NCBI GenBank assembly: GCA_964578835.1
Contig: CAZOEL010000007.1
Span: 1-64,000, forward strand
Length of the DNA stretch: 64,000 nt
Reading direction: 5' to 3'
From: CAZOEL01 sp964578835
Lineage (GTDB): Bacteria > Desulfobacterota > Syntrophobacteria > Syntrophobacterales > Syntrophobacteraceae
Both the position numbers and the translations under genes were made by a program. Positions 51,418 through 60,219 of this stretch are shown in pieces (positions within the stretch are counted from its first letter, which is position 1; every line of letters begins with the position of its first letter). The notes under the pieces were generated by a model. It saw nothing but the letters and a program-made list of their open reading frames with translations. It was not told where the DNA came from and searched no databases.

Positions 51418-53463
51418 TTACTTAATCAGCGGAACGATGAGCAATGCAACGATGTTGATAACCTTGATCATCGGGTTGATGGCGGGGCCGGCTGTATCTT
51501 TGTAGGGGTCGCCTACGGTGTCGCCGGTGACTGCCGCTTTGTGAGCATCGGAGCCCTTGCCGCCGTACATGCCGTCTTCGATGAACTTCTTAGCGTTATC
51601 CCATGCGCCGCCGCCGCTGGTCATCGCGATCGCCTGGAACAGACCGGTGACGATGCTGCCGATCAGCACGCCGCCGAGGGCTTCTTTGCCTAACAGGAAG
51701 CCGACGATGATCGGGGCTGCAACCGGAATGAGAGCCGGAAGCATCATCTGCTGGATGGCGCTCTTGGTTACGATGTCAACGCACTTGCCGTATTCGGGTC
51801 TGGCGGTGCCTTCCATGATGCCGGGGATTTCACGGAACTGGCGGCGAACTTCCTCAACAACGCCGCCGGCTGCCTTGCCGACTGCTTCCATCAGGAGCGA
51901 GCCGAAGTAGTAGGGCAGCAGACCACCGATGAAGAGACCTACCAGGACCAGCGGGTTGGAGAGGTCGAAGGCGACGACTGCGCCGAAGGACCTGGAGTAT
52001 TCTGCAAAAAGAACCAGAGCGGCAAGACCGGCGGAGCCGATTGCATAACCCTTGGTGACTGCCTTGGTGGTGTTGCCGACTGCGTCGAGAGGATCGGTGA
52101 TTGCGCGAACGCTCTCGGGAAGCTCGGCCATTTCAGCGATGCCGCCCGCGTTGTCGGTGATGGGGCCGTAGGAGTCGATGGCCACAACGATGCCGGTCAT
52201 GGAAAGCATTGCCACTGCGGAAAGAGCGATGGCGAAAAGACCGCCGCCGCTATTGCCTGCGAAGCCGCCGCCAAGCTGATATGCCCACACGATGGCTGCG
52301 CAGATGACCAGAGCGGGAGCGCCGGTTGACTTCATGCTGACTGCGAGGCCTGCGATAACGTTGGTGCCATGGCCGGTCTGGCTGGCGGCAGCAATGTGCA
52401 TAACAGGCTTAAAGCTCTTGGAGGTGAAGTACTCGGTGATTACAACGATGAGGCCGGTCAAAAGAAGACCGATAACAGCCGTCGTGAAAACGCCCATCGC
52501 CGTGAATGCGGGCTCTACGCCGGGAATGGCGAGGAACCACTGAGAAGCGAAATAGAAAGCCACTGCCGCCAATACGCCGGCGACGGTCAGGCCTTTGTAG
52601 AGGGCGCCCATGATGTACTGGCTCTTGCCCATGCGTACAAAGTAGGTTCCAATGATGGAGGCGATGATGGAGATGCCGCCGATCAGGAGCGGGAACTCAA
52701 CCCACATGCTTTCAGCGCTGAAAACGGTCTTGGCCAGAAGCATAGCGGCAACGAGGGTTACCGTGTAGGTTTCGTACAGGTCAGCCGCCATACCGGCGCA
52801 GTCGCCAACGTTGTCGCCGACGTTGTCAGCGATAACCGCGGCGTTTCTCGGATCGTCTTCGGGAATTCCGGCTTCAACCTTACCTACGAGGTCGGCGCCG
52901 ACGTCAGCGGCCTTGGTGTAGATGCCGCCGGCGATACGAGCAAACACGCTCATGAGGGAGCAGCCGAAGCCGAGCCCGACCAGTGCGTGGAAAGCCTCGT
53001 CAACGGGAGCAACTGCCTTGACCAGCATGTAGTAGCCGGCTACGCCGAGAAGGCCGAGACCCACAACCATGACGCCCGTAACCGAGCCGCCCTTGAATGC
53101 AACGGACAGAGCCGCCTGAAGACCTTGCTTTGCCGCTTCAGTGGTTCTTACATTGGCTTTAACCGTAACCATCATGCCGATGTAGCCGGCCAAAGCGGAG
53201 CCGAAGGTGCCAAGAGCGAAGCCGATGGCGGTCCATTTGCCAAGATAGGTCAATGCGCCGGCGAGAATAATGGCAACGATGGCAACAGTCTTGTACTCAC
53301 GATTCAAGAAAGCGGTAGCGCCTTCGCGGATGGCCTCAGAGATTTCCTGCATTCTTTCAGAGCCAGCGCTCTGCTTGGATACCCATGCTGCGGTGACGAG
53401 GGCATAGAGCACGCCTAAGCCGCCACACCCAAGGGCGAAAAGAACGATTTGACTTGCTTTCAT
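51418..53463 (-). CDS. hppA: membrane-bound proton-translocating pyrophosphatase, K+-independent type
   Basis: A 681-residue integral membrane pump with about 16 TM helices. The active-site segment DVGADLVGKVEAGIPEDDPRN and the following DNVGDNVGDCAGMAADLYE carry the pyrophosphate/Mg aspartates. The motif GNTTKA (lysine at the position where K+-dependent enzymes have alanine) marks it as K+-independent, a group that pumps protons. It splits PPi to build a proton gradient, or makes PPi from it. The start ATG has AAGGAGG six bases upstream. PPi from the acyl-CoA ligases of this window could be a substrate. A good terminator follows. Confidence 0.97.
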   Translation of the reverse strand: MKASQIVLFALGCGGLGVLYALVTAAWVSKQSAGSERMQEISEAIREGATAFLNREYKTVAIVAIILAGALTYLGKWTAIGFALGTFGSALAGYIGMMVTVKANVRTTEAAKQGLQAALSVAFKGGSVTGVMVVGLGLLGVAGYYMLVKAVAPVDEAFHALVGLGFGCSLMSVFARIAGGIYTKAADVGADLVGKVEAGIPEDDPRNAAVIADNVGDNVGDCAGMAADLYETYTVTLVAAMLLAKTVFSAESMWVEFPLLIGGISIIASIIGTYFVRMGKSQYIMGALYKGLTVAGVLAAVAFYFASQWFLAIPGVEPAFTAMGVFTTAVIGLLLTGLIVVITEYFTSKSFKPVMHIAAASQTGHGTNVIAGLAVSMKSTGAPALVICAAIVWAYQLGGGFAGNSGGGLFAIALSAVAMLSMTGIVVAIDSYGPITDNAGGIAEMAELPESVRAITDPLDAVGNTTKAVTKGYAIGSAGLAALVLFAEYSRSFGAVVAFDLSNPLVLVGLFIGGLLPYYFGSLLMEAVGKAAGGVVEEVRRQFREIPGIMEGTARPEYGKCVDIVTKSAIQQMMLPALIPVAAPIIVGFLLGKEALGGVLIGSIVTGLFQAIAMTSGGGAWDNAKKFIEDGMYGGKGSDAHKAAVTGDTVGDPYKDTAGPAINPMIKVINIVALLIVPLIK

Positions 53464-53475
53464 TAATTCCTCCTT

Positions 53476-53577
53476 CTAGAGTTTCTTCTGTTTCAACAAT
53501 CTCCGAATTTGCCGGGGCCAATCGCCCCGCCCGAGCCAACAACCTAGATTTCTTTTACTTTCACCTCCTTTATTCAT
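53476..53577 (-). CDS. possible 33-residue leader peptide upstream of hppA
   Basis: On the minus strand an ATG at 53577 opens a frame of 33 codons that ends with TAG at 53476, exactly where the hppA ribosome binding site AAGGAGG begins. The peptide is rich in Arg and Lys (ends RRLLKQKKL). Inside the frame lies a strong AAAGGAGGTGA with a GTG that would open a six-codon frame instead. A GGGGC-GATTG-GCCCC hairpin is also within. It may be a leader involved in coupling or attenuation, or chance. Confidence 0.3.
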   Translation of the reverse strand: MNKGGESKRNLGCWLGRGDWPRQIRRLLKQKKL

Positions 53578-53933
53578 CAGTTATCTAAAAACCATTTTAA
53601 AAGCAACCTCTCATGAGATGCTTGAAATAAAAGCGGAACTCCCGAATTGCTCCATGGGAAGCTCCACTTTCGAAAGACCAAATTTTGTTTCTTGCGTCGG
53701 AAAACGCCGCGCCTTCGTTTGCATTCGGTCCAACACCGGCGCGGGGAGCGAAGAAGATGAAGCTGCATGCCGGGTGTCGACACAGGTTTTGCGCTAACGA
53801 AAAAACTCACATCATGAACGAAGCATTTCCGACCGATCCGGCGAGGCGCCTCTGAATCCGCGCCGAGGGCCGTAACACTATAGACATCAAATAGATACTT
53901 TTTTCACATGCGGCACAAAGCTACTTTAGGTGA

Positions 53934-53956
53934 TATACTTTTGTCAAGTACAAAAG
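53934..53956. promoter_or_regulatory. inverted repeat overlapping a TATACT box
   Basis: CTTTTGT (53938-53944), a five-base spacer and ACAAAAG (53950-53956) form a perfect palindrome. TATACT at 53934-53939 resembles a -10 box directed towards the ferritin-like gene about 230 bases downstream. A regulator could bind here. No clear -35 box was found. Confidence 0.35.
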
Positions 53957-54167
53957 CTATTCCATGGGCGCTTTTGAGCTGCGGTTCAAAGGCGAGGACG
54001 TTTTTCTCGAATGAGGAGGGAACCGGCTGTAAATATGGTTCTTCAGGTGTGGTGTTTTTCTTTGTCGATACTTAATTTTTTAGAACTTCATGCGCGCCCC
54101 ATGGACGTTTTGGGCCGGAGCCTTTAGCGTTGCCTTTTTATATTCTCAACAAAGAAAGGAGTATTGT

Positions 54168-54473
54168 ATGCCCGAATTTGGAACCGCTTATTCAAGCCTT
54201 TCCCTCGATCGAAAGATCTCCCGACAGGAACTGGTGCGCGCCATCCGGTTCATGATCGCCGCGGAATATGAGGCGGTCCAGCTTTACATGCAGATAGCGG
54301 AGGCCACCGACAACGAATTGGCCAAGGAAGTCCTGGAAGATATCTCAAGGGAAGAGTTGGTCCATGCGGGTGAGTTCCTGAGGCTGCTTAAAGAGATTGA
54401 GCCCGGGGAAGAAGGATTCTACAAGGAGGGCGCCGAGGAAGTGGAGGAAATCATCCAGAAGCTCAAGAAATAA
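54168..54473 (+). CDS. encapsulated-ferritin-like / rubrerythrin-family protein
   Basis: A 101-residue, two-helix ferritin-like protein. The first helix has the metal-binding glutamate in AIRFMIAAEYEAVQLYMQIAE, the second carries EE..H in ISREELVHAGEFLRLLKEI. This matches the half-ferritin (EncFtn) fold that forms ferroxidase sites between two subunits. The C-terminus ends EEVEEIIQKLKK, without an encapsulin targeting peptide, and no encapsulin gene is adjacent. ATG 54168 has AAAGGAG six bases upstream. It likely oxidises and handles iron or protects against oxidants in the cytoplasm. Confidence 0.85.
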   Translation: MPEFGTAYSSLSLDRKISRQELVRAIRFMIAAEYEAVQLYMQIAEATDNELAKEVLEDISREELVHAGEFLRLLKEIEPGEEGFYKEGAEEVEEIIQKLKK

Positions 54474-54545
54474 AGAAGGGGGAAGAGCGGGCGCTCTACC
54501 CTCGCCGCCCTTCCAAGACGCCAAATCCTTTGCGCGCAGCGCATT

Positions 54546-55325
54546 TCACCAGGTCATGCGCGCTTTGACTCTGTTTTGAGCGAGAAATTCTTTGATTCCC
54601 TCTATGGTGTAGGTCCCGTAATGCACCATGGAGGCGATGAGAGCCGCATCGGCGCATCCTTCGGTCAGGACGTCGAGCAGGTGCTCGGCCTTTCCCGCTC
54701 CACCCGAGGCGATCACGGGTATTTTTACATTTGTGGAAATGAGCCGTGTGAGCTCAAGTTCATAGCCAGCCCGGGTTCCATCCGCATCGATCGAATTGAG
54801 GCATATTTCTCCAGCGCCGAGCCTCTCGGCTTCTTGCGCCCACCACAAAGCATCGATGCCCATGAAGGTGCGCCCACCGTTTATGACCATTTCATAGCCG
54901 GAAGGTATTTTTTCCGACTTCGATGCCTTCTTTACGTCCATCCCGAGAACGATGCATTGGCTTCCGAATGCCTCCGCTCCCTGACGGATGATGTCCGGGT
55001 TGAGCACGGCGGCGGAATTGACGCTTACCTTCTCCGCTCCGGCCAAAAGAACTGCGCGCATATCCTCAAGGGTGCGTATTCCGCCCCCTACGGAAAACGG
55101 AATGAAGATCGTCTCCGCGACTCGTCTCACTACATCGAGCATGATGGGGCGTTTGTCGCTCGAGGCGGTGATGTCGTAGAAAACGATCTCGTCTGCGCCT
55201 TGTTCGTAGTAAAACCGTCCCATTTCGACGGGGTCGCCAATGTCGACGTTGTCCTTGAACTTGATTCCCTTGGTCGTGCGTCCGTCCCGAACGTCGAGGC
55301 AAGGAATGATGCGTTTGCTGAGCAT
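54546..55325 (-). CDS. hisF: imidazole glycerol phosphate synthase subunit HisF
   Basis: A 259-residue (beta-alpha)8 barrel. The catalytic aspartates are in IIPCLDVRDG at the N-terminus and in LNSIDADGTRAGY. Phosphate-binding glycines lie in VGGGIRTL and ASGGAGKAEH. With HisH it converts PRFAR and ammonia to imidazole glycerol phosphate and AICAR, linking histidine and purine synthesis. It follows hisH on the minus strand with a 10-base spacer. Confidence 0.97.
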   Translation of the reverse strand: MLSKRIIPCLDVRDGRTTKGIKFKDNVDIGDPVEMGRFYYEQGADEIVFYDITASSDKRPIMLDVVRRVAETIFIPFSVGGGIRTLEDMRAVLLAGAEKVSVNSAAVLNPDIIRQGAEAFGSQCIVLGMDVKKASKSEKIPSGYEMVINGGRTFMGIDALWWAQEAERLGAGEICLNSIDADGTRAGYELELTRLISTNVKIPVIASGGAGKAEHLLDVLTEGCADAALIASMVHYGTYTIEGIKEFLAQNRVKARMTW

Positions 55326-55335
55326 GCTTTTTTCC

Positions 55336-55977
55336 TTATAGAACAGGGGTGGTGTCGCCGTTCCATCGACTGAAATTTTCCAATATCTTCAAACCGGGTG
55401 GGCCGCTCTTCTCCGGGTGGAATTGGACAGCGACCAGGTTGCTCTGCGCCACAGCCGAGGCAAAGGTCATCCCGTATTCGGTTCTGCCGGCAATGTGTCC
55501 CGGATTAGCCGGGTCGGGGTAGTAACTGTGGACAAAATAGAATTCGCTCCCCGATGGGATGTCCTTAAAAACAGGATGGGAGACAAACGCAACTTCATTC
55601 CATCCCATGTGTGGAATCTTTAGAGCTTCCCCCTGGCCGGAACGAAGATCGGCGGGGAAAAGTCGGACTCTTCCCGGAATTATGCCGAGGCAGCGCGTGT
55701 CGTTTTCTTCGCTGTAGTCGAAAAGAACCTGCAGTCCGACGCAAATTCCCAGCACGGGCGTCCCCGCTTCCAACCGCTCTTTAAGCAATGCGTCAAGCCC
55801 GAGCTCCTTCAAATCTTTCATGGACTTGCCCGCCGCTCCTACTCCGGGGAAAATGATCCGTTCAGCCTTCCCTATAACCTCATGGGAATGAGTTATCTCA
55901 CAAGGGACCCCCAGAAAGCGCAAAGCTCTTTCCACGCTGGTGAGATTGCCCGCTCGGTAGTCCAAAATAGCGATCAC
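55336..55977 (-). CDS. hisH: imidazole glycerol phosphate synthase glutaminase subunit HisH
   Basis: A 213-residue class I glutamine amidotransferase. The nucleophile is in VLGICVGLQVLFDYSEE and the His-x-Glu of the triad in VAVQFHPEKSGPPGL. The oxyanion strand and the N-terminus IAILDYRAGNLTSVERAL are typical. It supplies ammonia to HisF through the barrel. AAAGGAG lies nine bases before the ATG. It forms a two-gene operon with hisF; the other his genes are not in the window. Confidence 0.97.
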   Translation of the reverse strand: MIAILDYRAGNLTSVERALRFLGVPCEITHSHEVIGKAERIIFPGVGAAGKSMKDLKELGLDALLKERLEAGTPVLGICVGLQVLFDYSEENDTRCLGIIPGRVRLFPADLRSGQGEALKIPHMGWNEVAFVSHPVFKDIPSGSEFYFVHSYYPDPANPGHIAGRTEYGMTFASAVAQSNLVAVQFHPEKSGPPGLKILENFSRWNGDTTPVL

Positions 55978-56211
55978 AAAAAGCTCCTTTCAATTGACTC
56001 TCATCTCCTAACCCATAACTCGCAACTATTTTCAATTAACTTGAATTGGAAAATTGTGCAAGATCACGTTATGGTTATGATATGGTTTGGCTGAGGAGGG
56101 GAAGCCTTTTTTGTGTAACTGACGCTTCTCCGCGCGTTTTGACCGTGGCGCTTGTTGGCAGGATAACGGCCTGACTTTTATTGCTCTTACGCTGGAGAAT
56201 GAGGATATTAA

Positions 56212-58800
56212 ATGCAGAACATCTCTGAATCGCTTAGAAGACAGCGCGAACAACTTCTCGGGGACAGCAGCGAAGATTTGCTCGGCAGACATGCGAGCCT
56301 TCTCGATATTGCGATCATATCCCTTTACAACCGTCTGGCCAATAGATCGGAGCGCGATACGGAAAGGTTTCGGTCCAGCGGCGCAGTCCTGGCTCTTGGA
56401 GCGTTTGGGCGTGGGATCATCGGTCCTAGCCAGGCCCTACCGATAATCTTCCTCAAAGCGGACTCTTCCCTGTTTGATGAAAGCTGGCTCTACGAGATCG
56501 CTTCACCTCTGACCGAAGCCGGATGGACCGTTGATGCGCAGCAGGCGACTGTCGCAGGCCTCATCGAAAGGGCGCGCGAAGATTTTTCGTTTTTCCTTCA
56601 GTTGCTTGATGCTCGTTATATTTCGGGCAACCGTCAGCTGGCGGAACAGCTCGATAAAGCGTTGGAAGCCTACATAGAAGGTCGGCAGGAAGAGCTCCTC
56701 GTCACCCTTCGCGCTTCCGTTCGCTCCAGGTTAGCCCGACTCGACCAGCCGGAGAGTTGGCTTGAGCCCGATCTGGAGGCTAATCCCGGGGCTCTGGGCG
56801 AGATCTACGCCATTCGAGCAGCCTGTCGGATCGCCTCCAATATCCGTGGCTTGGATGACGCGATTTTTCGAGGATACCTGACGAGACAGGAAGTGGACTT
56901 TTTGCTCCAATCGGAAAAAACATATGCTCGCTTCTTGAGCCTTCTTCAGATCATTCCCGGCAATGCGTCGAGCGTGCTGCGGTTTGGCGATCAGGAACAG
57001 CTTGCGGAGAAGCTCGGCTATTCGGCGAGGGCTGGGTTTCTGCCGGTTGAGGCTTTTATGCAGCGGGTTTTTCAACTTTTTCACGGAGTGTTCTGCATTT
57101 CCAATGAATTTTGGGAACGCTTGCTCGAGGCGCGTTCGGATGCGGCGATAGAAGAGTCGGGTGCGGATCGGATTCTCGAGCCCGGTTTGCTGGTGCGTTC
57201 GGAGAAAATCCATATCCAGACGGACCAGTATCCCGCCGATGCGGCTCATTTGGTTCATCTTTTCAGCCTGGCGGCAAAACACGGACTTGGCTTCGCCAAT
57301 GTCGCCAGACAATGGATACAGCACCATCGCAATGTGCTGGATACCGCCTCGGGAGATCCTCTCGTGCAGCGGGAGCTTCTCGAGCTCATCAGGTCGGATG
57401 CGCATGATCTGCCCGTTCTGAGGCGCTTCTACGATCTCGGCCTCATGTCGTCGCTCATCCCTGAGCTCGCCCCGGTGCATGGGCTTGTTCAGCATGACGC
57501 CTTTCATCTCTATCCGGTTGACGAGCATCACCTCCGCACACTGATGGAGCTGAAGAAGCTTTTCTCGGGCGATTACATGCTTTCCGAGCCGGAAGTCACT
57601 CACGTCGCTCAGTCTATATCCGATCCCACATGCCTTTTTCTTGCCGGTCTCCTGCACGACATTGGAAAGAGCTCGGGAAAGGGACACGCAGCGCGTGGGG
57701 GAGAGATGATTCCGGCTATTGCGAGGCGTCTGGGTTTGGCGCCTGAAGAATCCGACATGGTGCAGTTCCTGGTGGCCCAACATCTGCTGCTGCTTGACAG
57801 CGCATCGTTGAGGGATCTGGCCGATGAAGAAATGTTGGCCAACTGCGCCGCCGCCATCGCCTCCTCGGAGCGGCTGGATCTTCTTGCCGCCCTTGGCTTC
57901 GCCGATATGGCTGCGACAGGTCCGAAGGCGCAGCAGAAATGGCGGGATACGCCCGTTATGACCCTCTATCAGAGGGTCCACCATCTTCTTGAGAAGGGCG
58001 AGCCGAGCTCGGTGGCCATTTCGGAGCGGATCGATCATCTGAAGGCGCAGGTGGGCAGGCTTGTGACGGATCTCATGGATAGCGCTCAGCTGGAGGAATA
58101 TTTCTCTCAACTTGCGCCGCGCTATCTCCTCTCGATGCCTCCTTCCGCCGTAGCGAGGCATTTACGGCTGCAGTGCGAGCTCAAGCGCTCCACGGAAGCC
58201 CTGGTGTCGGAAGTGACCCTTCTGAATGGAACCGCAGAGATAACTCTCGTCAGTTTGGAGATGCCGGGACTTGTGTCCAAGGCTGCGGGGATTCTCACCC
58301 TCCATGATATGAACATCATCGGGGCGCAGGGCTTCAGTATGGAAAATGGAGTCGCCATCCTGGTTTTTCAGTGCCGTTTGCCGGAAAATTCAACGATCGA
58401 TCCCGACTGGAACGCGTTAACGGAAGATCTGAGACGTCTGCGAATGGGAAAGATAGCGCTGGATTACCGGATAGCGGCGCACGCGGCGGAGCATCCTTCC
58501 CTCGAGCCTCCGATAAGGCCGGTAAAGAGTCAAATCTTCATCGATAACGAATCCTCCGCCCTGTACACCATTCTCGAAGTATACACCATCGACCGCGTGG
58601 GGTTGCTCTATACGATCAGCCGAACCCTGTTCGATCTCCAGATCCGCATTTATGTGGCCAAAATTACAACCAAGGTCGATCAGGTCGCTGATGTATTCTA
58701 TATTAAAACGAGCGCAGGGGAGAAAGTTACCGACCCTGAACAGATGCAAGAGCTCGAAAATGCCTTACGCTTTTGGCTCGATGGTCCCGAGTCGCGGTAA
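56212..58800 (+). CDS. GlnD-like HD/ACT-domain protein with degenerate nucleotidyltransferase
   Basis: An 862-residue protein with the architecture of the PII uridylyl-removing/uridylyltransferase. The nucleotidyltransferase-like region (about 50-160) has GAFGRG but then IIGPSQALPIIFL where GlnD has a PYSDIDLLxL-type motif, so the catalytic metal aspartates appear to be missing. The GlnD-associated helical region follows. The HD domain is intact (AGLLHDIGKSSGKGHAARGG, His482-Asp483). Two ACT domains close the protein (about 675-745 and 783-855). It could keep hydrolase and glutamine-sensing activity without transferase activity. The ATG is preceded by GAGGAT. A true GlnD elsewhere in the genome would be expected. 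Confidence 0.88.
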   Translation: MQNISESLRRQREQLLGDSSEDLLGRHASLLDIAIISLYNRLANRSERDTERFRSSGAVLALGAFGRGIIGPSQALPIIFLKADSSLFDESWLYEIASPLTEAGWTVDAQQATVAGLIERAREDFSFFLQLLDARYISGNRQLAEQLDKALEAYIEGRQEELLVTLRASVRSRLARLDQPESWLEPDLEANPGALGEIYAIRAACRIASNIRGLDDAIFRGYLTRQEVDFLLQSEKTYARFLSLLQIIPGNASSVLRFGDQEQLAEKLGYSARAGFLPVEAFMQRVFQLFHGVFCISNEFWERLLEARSDAAIEESGADRILEPGLLVRSEKIHIQTDQYPADAAHLVHLFSLAAKHGLGFANVARQWIQHHRNVLDTASGDPLVQRELLELIRSDAHDLPVLRRFYDLGLMSSLIPELAPVHGLVQHDAFHLYPVDEHHLRTLMELKKLFSGDYMLSEPEVTHVAQSISDPTCLFLAGLLHDIGKSSGKGHAARGGEMIPAIARRLGLAPEESDMVQFLVAQHLLLLDSASLRDLADEEMLANCAAAIASSERLDLLAALGFADMAATGPKAQQKWRDTPVMTLYQRVHHLLEKGEPSSVAISERIDHLKAQVGRLVTDLMDSAQLEEYFSQLAPRYLLSMPPSAVARHLRLQCELKRSTEALVSEVTLLNGTAEITLVSLEMPGLVSKAAGILTLHDMNIIGAQGFSMENGVAILVFQCRLPENSTIDPDWNALTEDLRRLRMGKIALDYRIAAHAAEHPSLEPPIRPVKSQIFIDNESSALYTILEVYTIDRVGLLYTISRTLFDLQIRIYVAKITTKVDQVADVFYIKTSAGEKVTDPEQMQELENALRFWLDGPESR

Positions 58801-58830
58801 ATTACTTGGGCTTCTACAGGAGTTTGGAAT

Positions 58831-59604
58831 ATGGATGCAGCGCTAATCGAAAAAGAGGGTCCAATCGGCTTCCTGACGTTGAATCGGCCTGAAAAGAGGA
58901 ATGCTCTTTCTTTGGAGGTCATGACTGAAATCATCGCGAAGCTTGATGAGGTTGGGCAAGATGACGGCATCAAGGTTCTCATTATTCGTGGGAATGGTCC
59001 GGTCTTTAGCGCGGGGCATGATATCAGGGAGCTCTCCGCACAGGAGGATATCCACTATTTTCGAAAGATTTTCGGCGTCTGCAACCAAATGATGCTCCGC
59101 TTGCGTCGGCTTTCCCAGCCCGTTATCGCTCAAGTGCACGGGATTGCTACGGCTGCTGGATGCCAGTTGGTAGCGGCCTGCGATCTTGCGGTTTGTGAGA
59201 GCGGCGCGCGCTTCGCTACTTCTGGAATCAAGATTGGACTTTTCTGCTCCACCCCGATGGTTCCTCTTGTCCGCCTTATCGGGCGACGGCGCGCAATGGA
59301 GATGCTGCTGACGGGCCGTTTTGTTTCTGCGCAAGAAGCGCTGGATTTTGGTCTCGTAAATCGGGTCGCGCCCCCTGAACGACTGGCCGAGGAAACTGAA
59401 AAACTGGCGCTCGAAATCGCTCAATTCAGCTCTTTTGCTTTCGGACTCGGAAAGCAAGCCTTCTATGCTCAAATCGATCTCGATGAAAAATCCGCCTATG
59501 ACTATGCCGGAGAAATAATGGCCTTGAATTGTATGGCGGAAGATGCTCGTGAGGGGACGAGCGCGTTTCTGGGAAAGCGCCTTCCTCAGTGGAAAGGCAG
59601 ATAG
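58831..59604 (+). CDS. enoyl-CoA hydratase/isomerase family protein (ECHDC3-like)
   Basis: A 257-residue crotonase-fold protein. The oxyanion-hole segments are visible: FSAGHDIRELS and GIATAAGCQLVAACDLA. The two glutamates of enoyl-CoA hydratase are not: GCQL replaces GCEL near residue 112, and FATSGIKIGLFCSTP near 128-142 replaces the FGQPEI-type motif. The GLFCSTP sequence matches the ECHDC3 subgroup, whose reaction is unclear. Hydratase activity is therefore unlikely by the standard mechanism. AGGAG lies nine bases before the ATG. It begins 30 bases after the GlnD-like gene and may share its transcript. Confidence 0.9.
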   Translation: MDAALIEKEGPIGFLTLNRPEKRNALSLEVMTEIIAKLDEVGQDDGIKVLIIRGNGPVFSAGHDIRELSAQEDIHYFRKIFGVCNQMMLRLRRLSQPVIAQVHGIATAAGCQLVAACDLAVCESGARFATSGIKIGLFCSTPMVPLVRLIGRRRAMEMLLTGRFVSAQEALDFGLVNRVAPPERLAEETEKLALEIAQFSSFAFGLGKQAFYAQIDLDEKSAYDYAGEIMALNCMAEDAREGTSAFLGKRLPQWKGR

Positions 59605-59650
59605 CTCACCGACGCGTGGATGGGCGATTCTGCTTAGCCATTGACCTTAA

Positions 59651-59956
59651 ATGTATTTTTTGTTAAAGGTTTTGACGGCTTGCATCCGTCTTCTCGATGC
59701 TTTGCTTTTCGCTTTGGGTCTCAATTCTATTGTGAGGATAGTTCATATGTTTGGGTTGGGAGAGTTTTTATGTGTCGAGCTGAAGCGCAGCGTCTACAGC
59801 ATGCTGCCCTGGGATATCCCGTGGTATGATCCGAGCCATACGATTTTTTTCACTGCCCTTTTCGGAGCCTTGTCAGTGATCGTTCTAGGGGTCGCCGCAG
59901 CGGCTATCATCACCATGAGGCGCTTGAAGAAAGACGATGGAGCCAAGCCTCATTAA
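59651..59956 (+). CDS. small membrane protein of unknown function
   Basis: A 101-residue protein with an amphipathic hydrophobic N-terminal segment (about 1-27) and one strong TM helix near 67-89 (FFTALFGALSVIVLGVAAAAI), ending in a basic tail. The middle part has LPWDIPWYDPSH. No family is recognised and the ribosome binding site is weak, so expression is uncertain. The well-formed TM helix and acceptable codon use favour a real gene. Confidence 0.5.
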   Translation: MYFLLKVLTACIRLLDALLFALGLNSIVRIVHMFGLGEFLCVELKRSVYSMLPWDIPWYDPSHTIFFTALFGALSVIVLGVAAAAIITMRRLKKDDGAKPH

Positions 59957-60219
59957 GCATTGATTGCGCGGCCGGATGCCCGAGCGCAGCTCGCAGTGGC
60001 GGAAAAGATGGGCATCCGGTTCGCAACTCTATCATCGCATTAAAAAATTACCCGATCTGAGTCCATGCGGACTTCCTGTCTTATTGACTGCATCCAGCAG
60101 GCGACGGTGTTTGTATTCCCGTTTTCCATGCGCCGGAATCCGCCGTCGGGCGCTCGGGATGAAGATCTTCAACCATTCGCTAACAAACGCAGCCATGCGC
60201 TTCATCAGGAGGAGCACTA

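Larger units (their letters stand above)
53464..54167. other. divergent intergenic region between hppA and ferritin-like gene
   Basis: About 700 bases. Near hppA it contains a possible 33-codon leader frame (53476-53577) and a GC hairpin. Near 53938-53956 there is a perfect inverted repeat next to a TATACT box. A 77-codon minus-strand frame at 53577-53810 has no ribosome binding site and reads like non-coding sequence. Confidence 0.5.

Noticed and set aside
52369..53418. 349-codon plus-strand frame opposite hppA
   Set aside because: It is antisense to a clear pyrophosphatase and rich in repeats typical of shadow frames.
53577..53810. 77-codon minus-strand frame upstream of hppA
   Set aside because: No ribosome binding site and no recognisable pattern.
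56731..58161. 476-codon minus-strand frame opposite the GlnD-like gene
   Set aside because: No domain and no ribosome binding site; the plus-strand gene is well supported.
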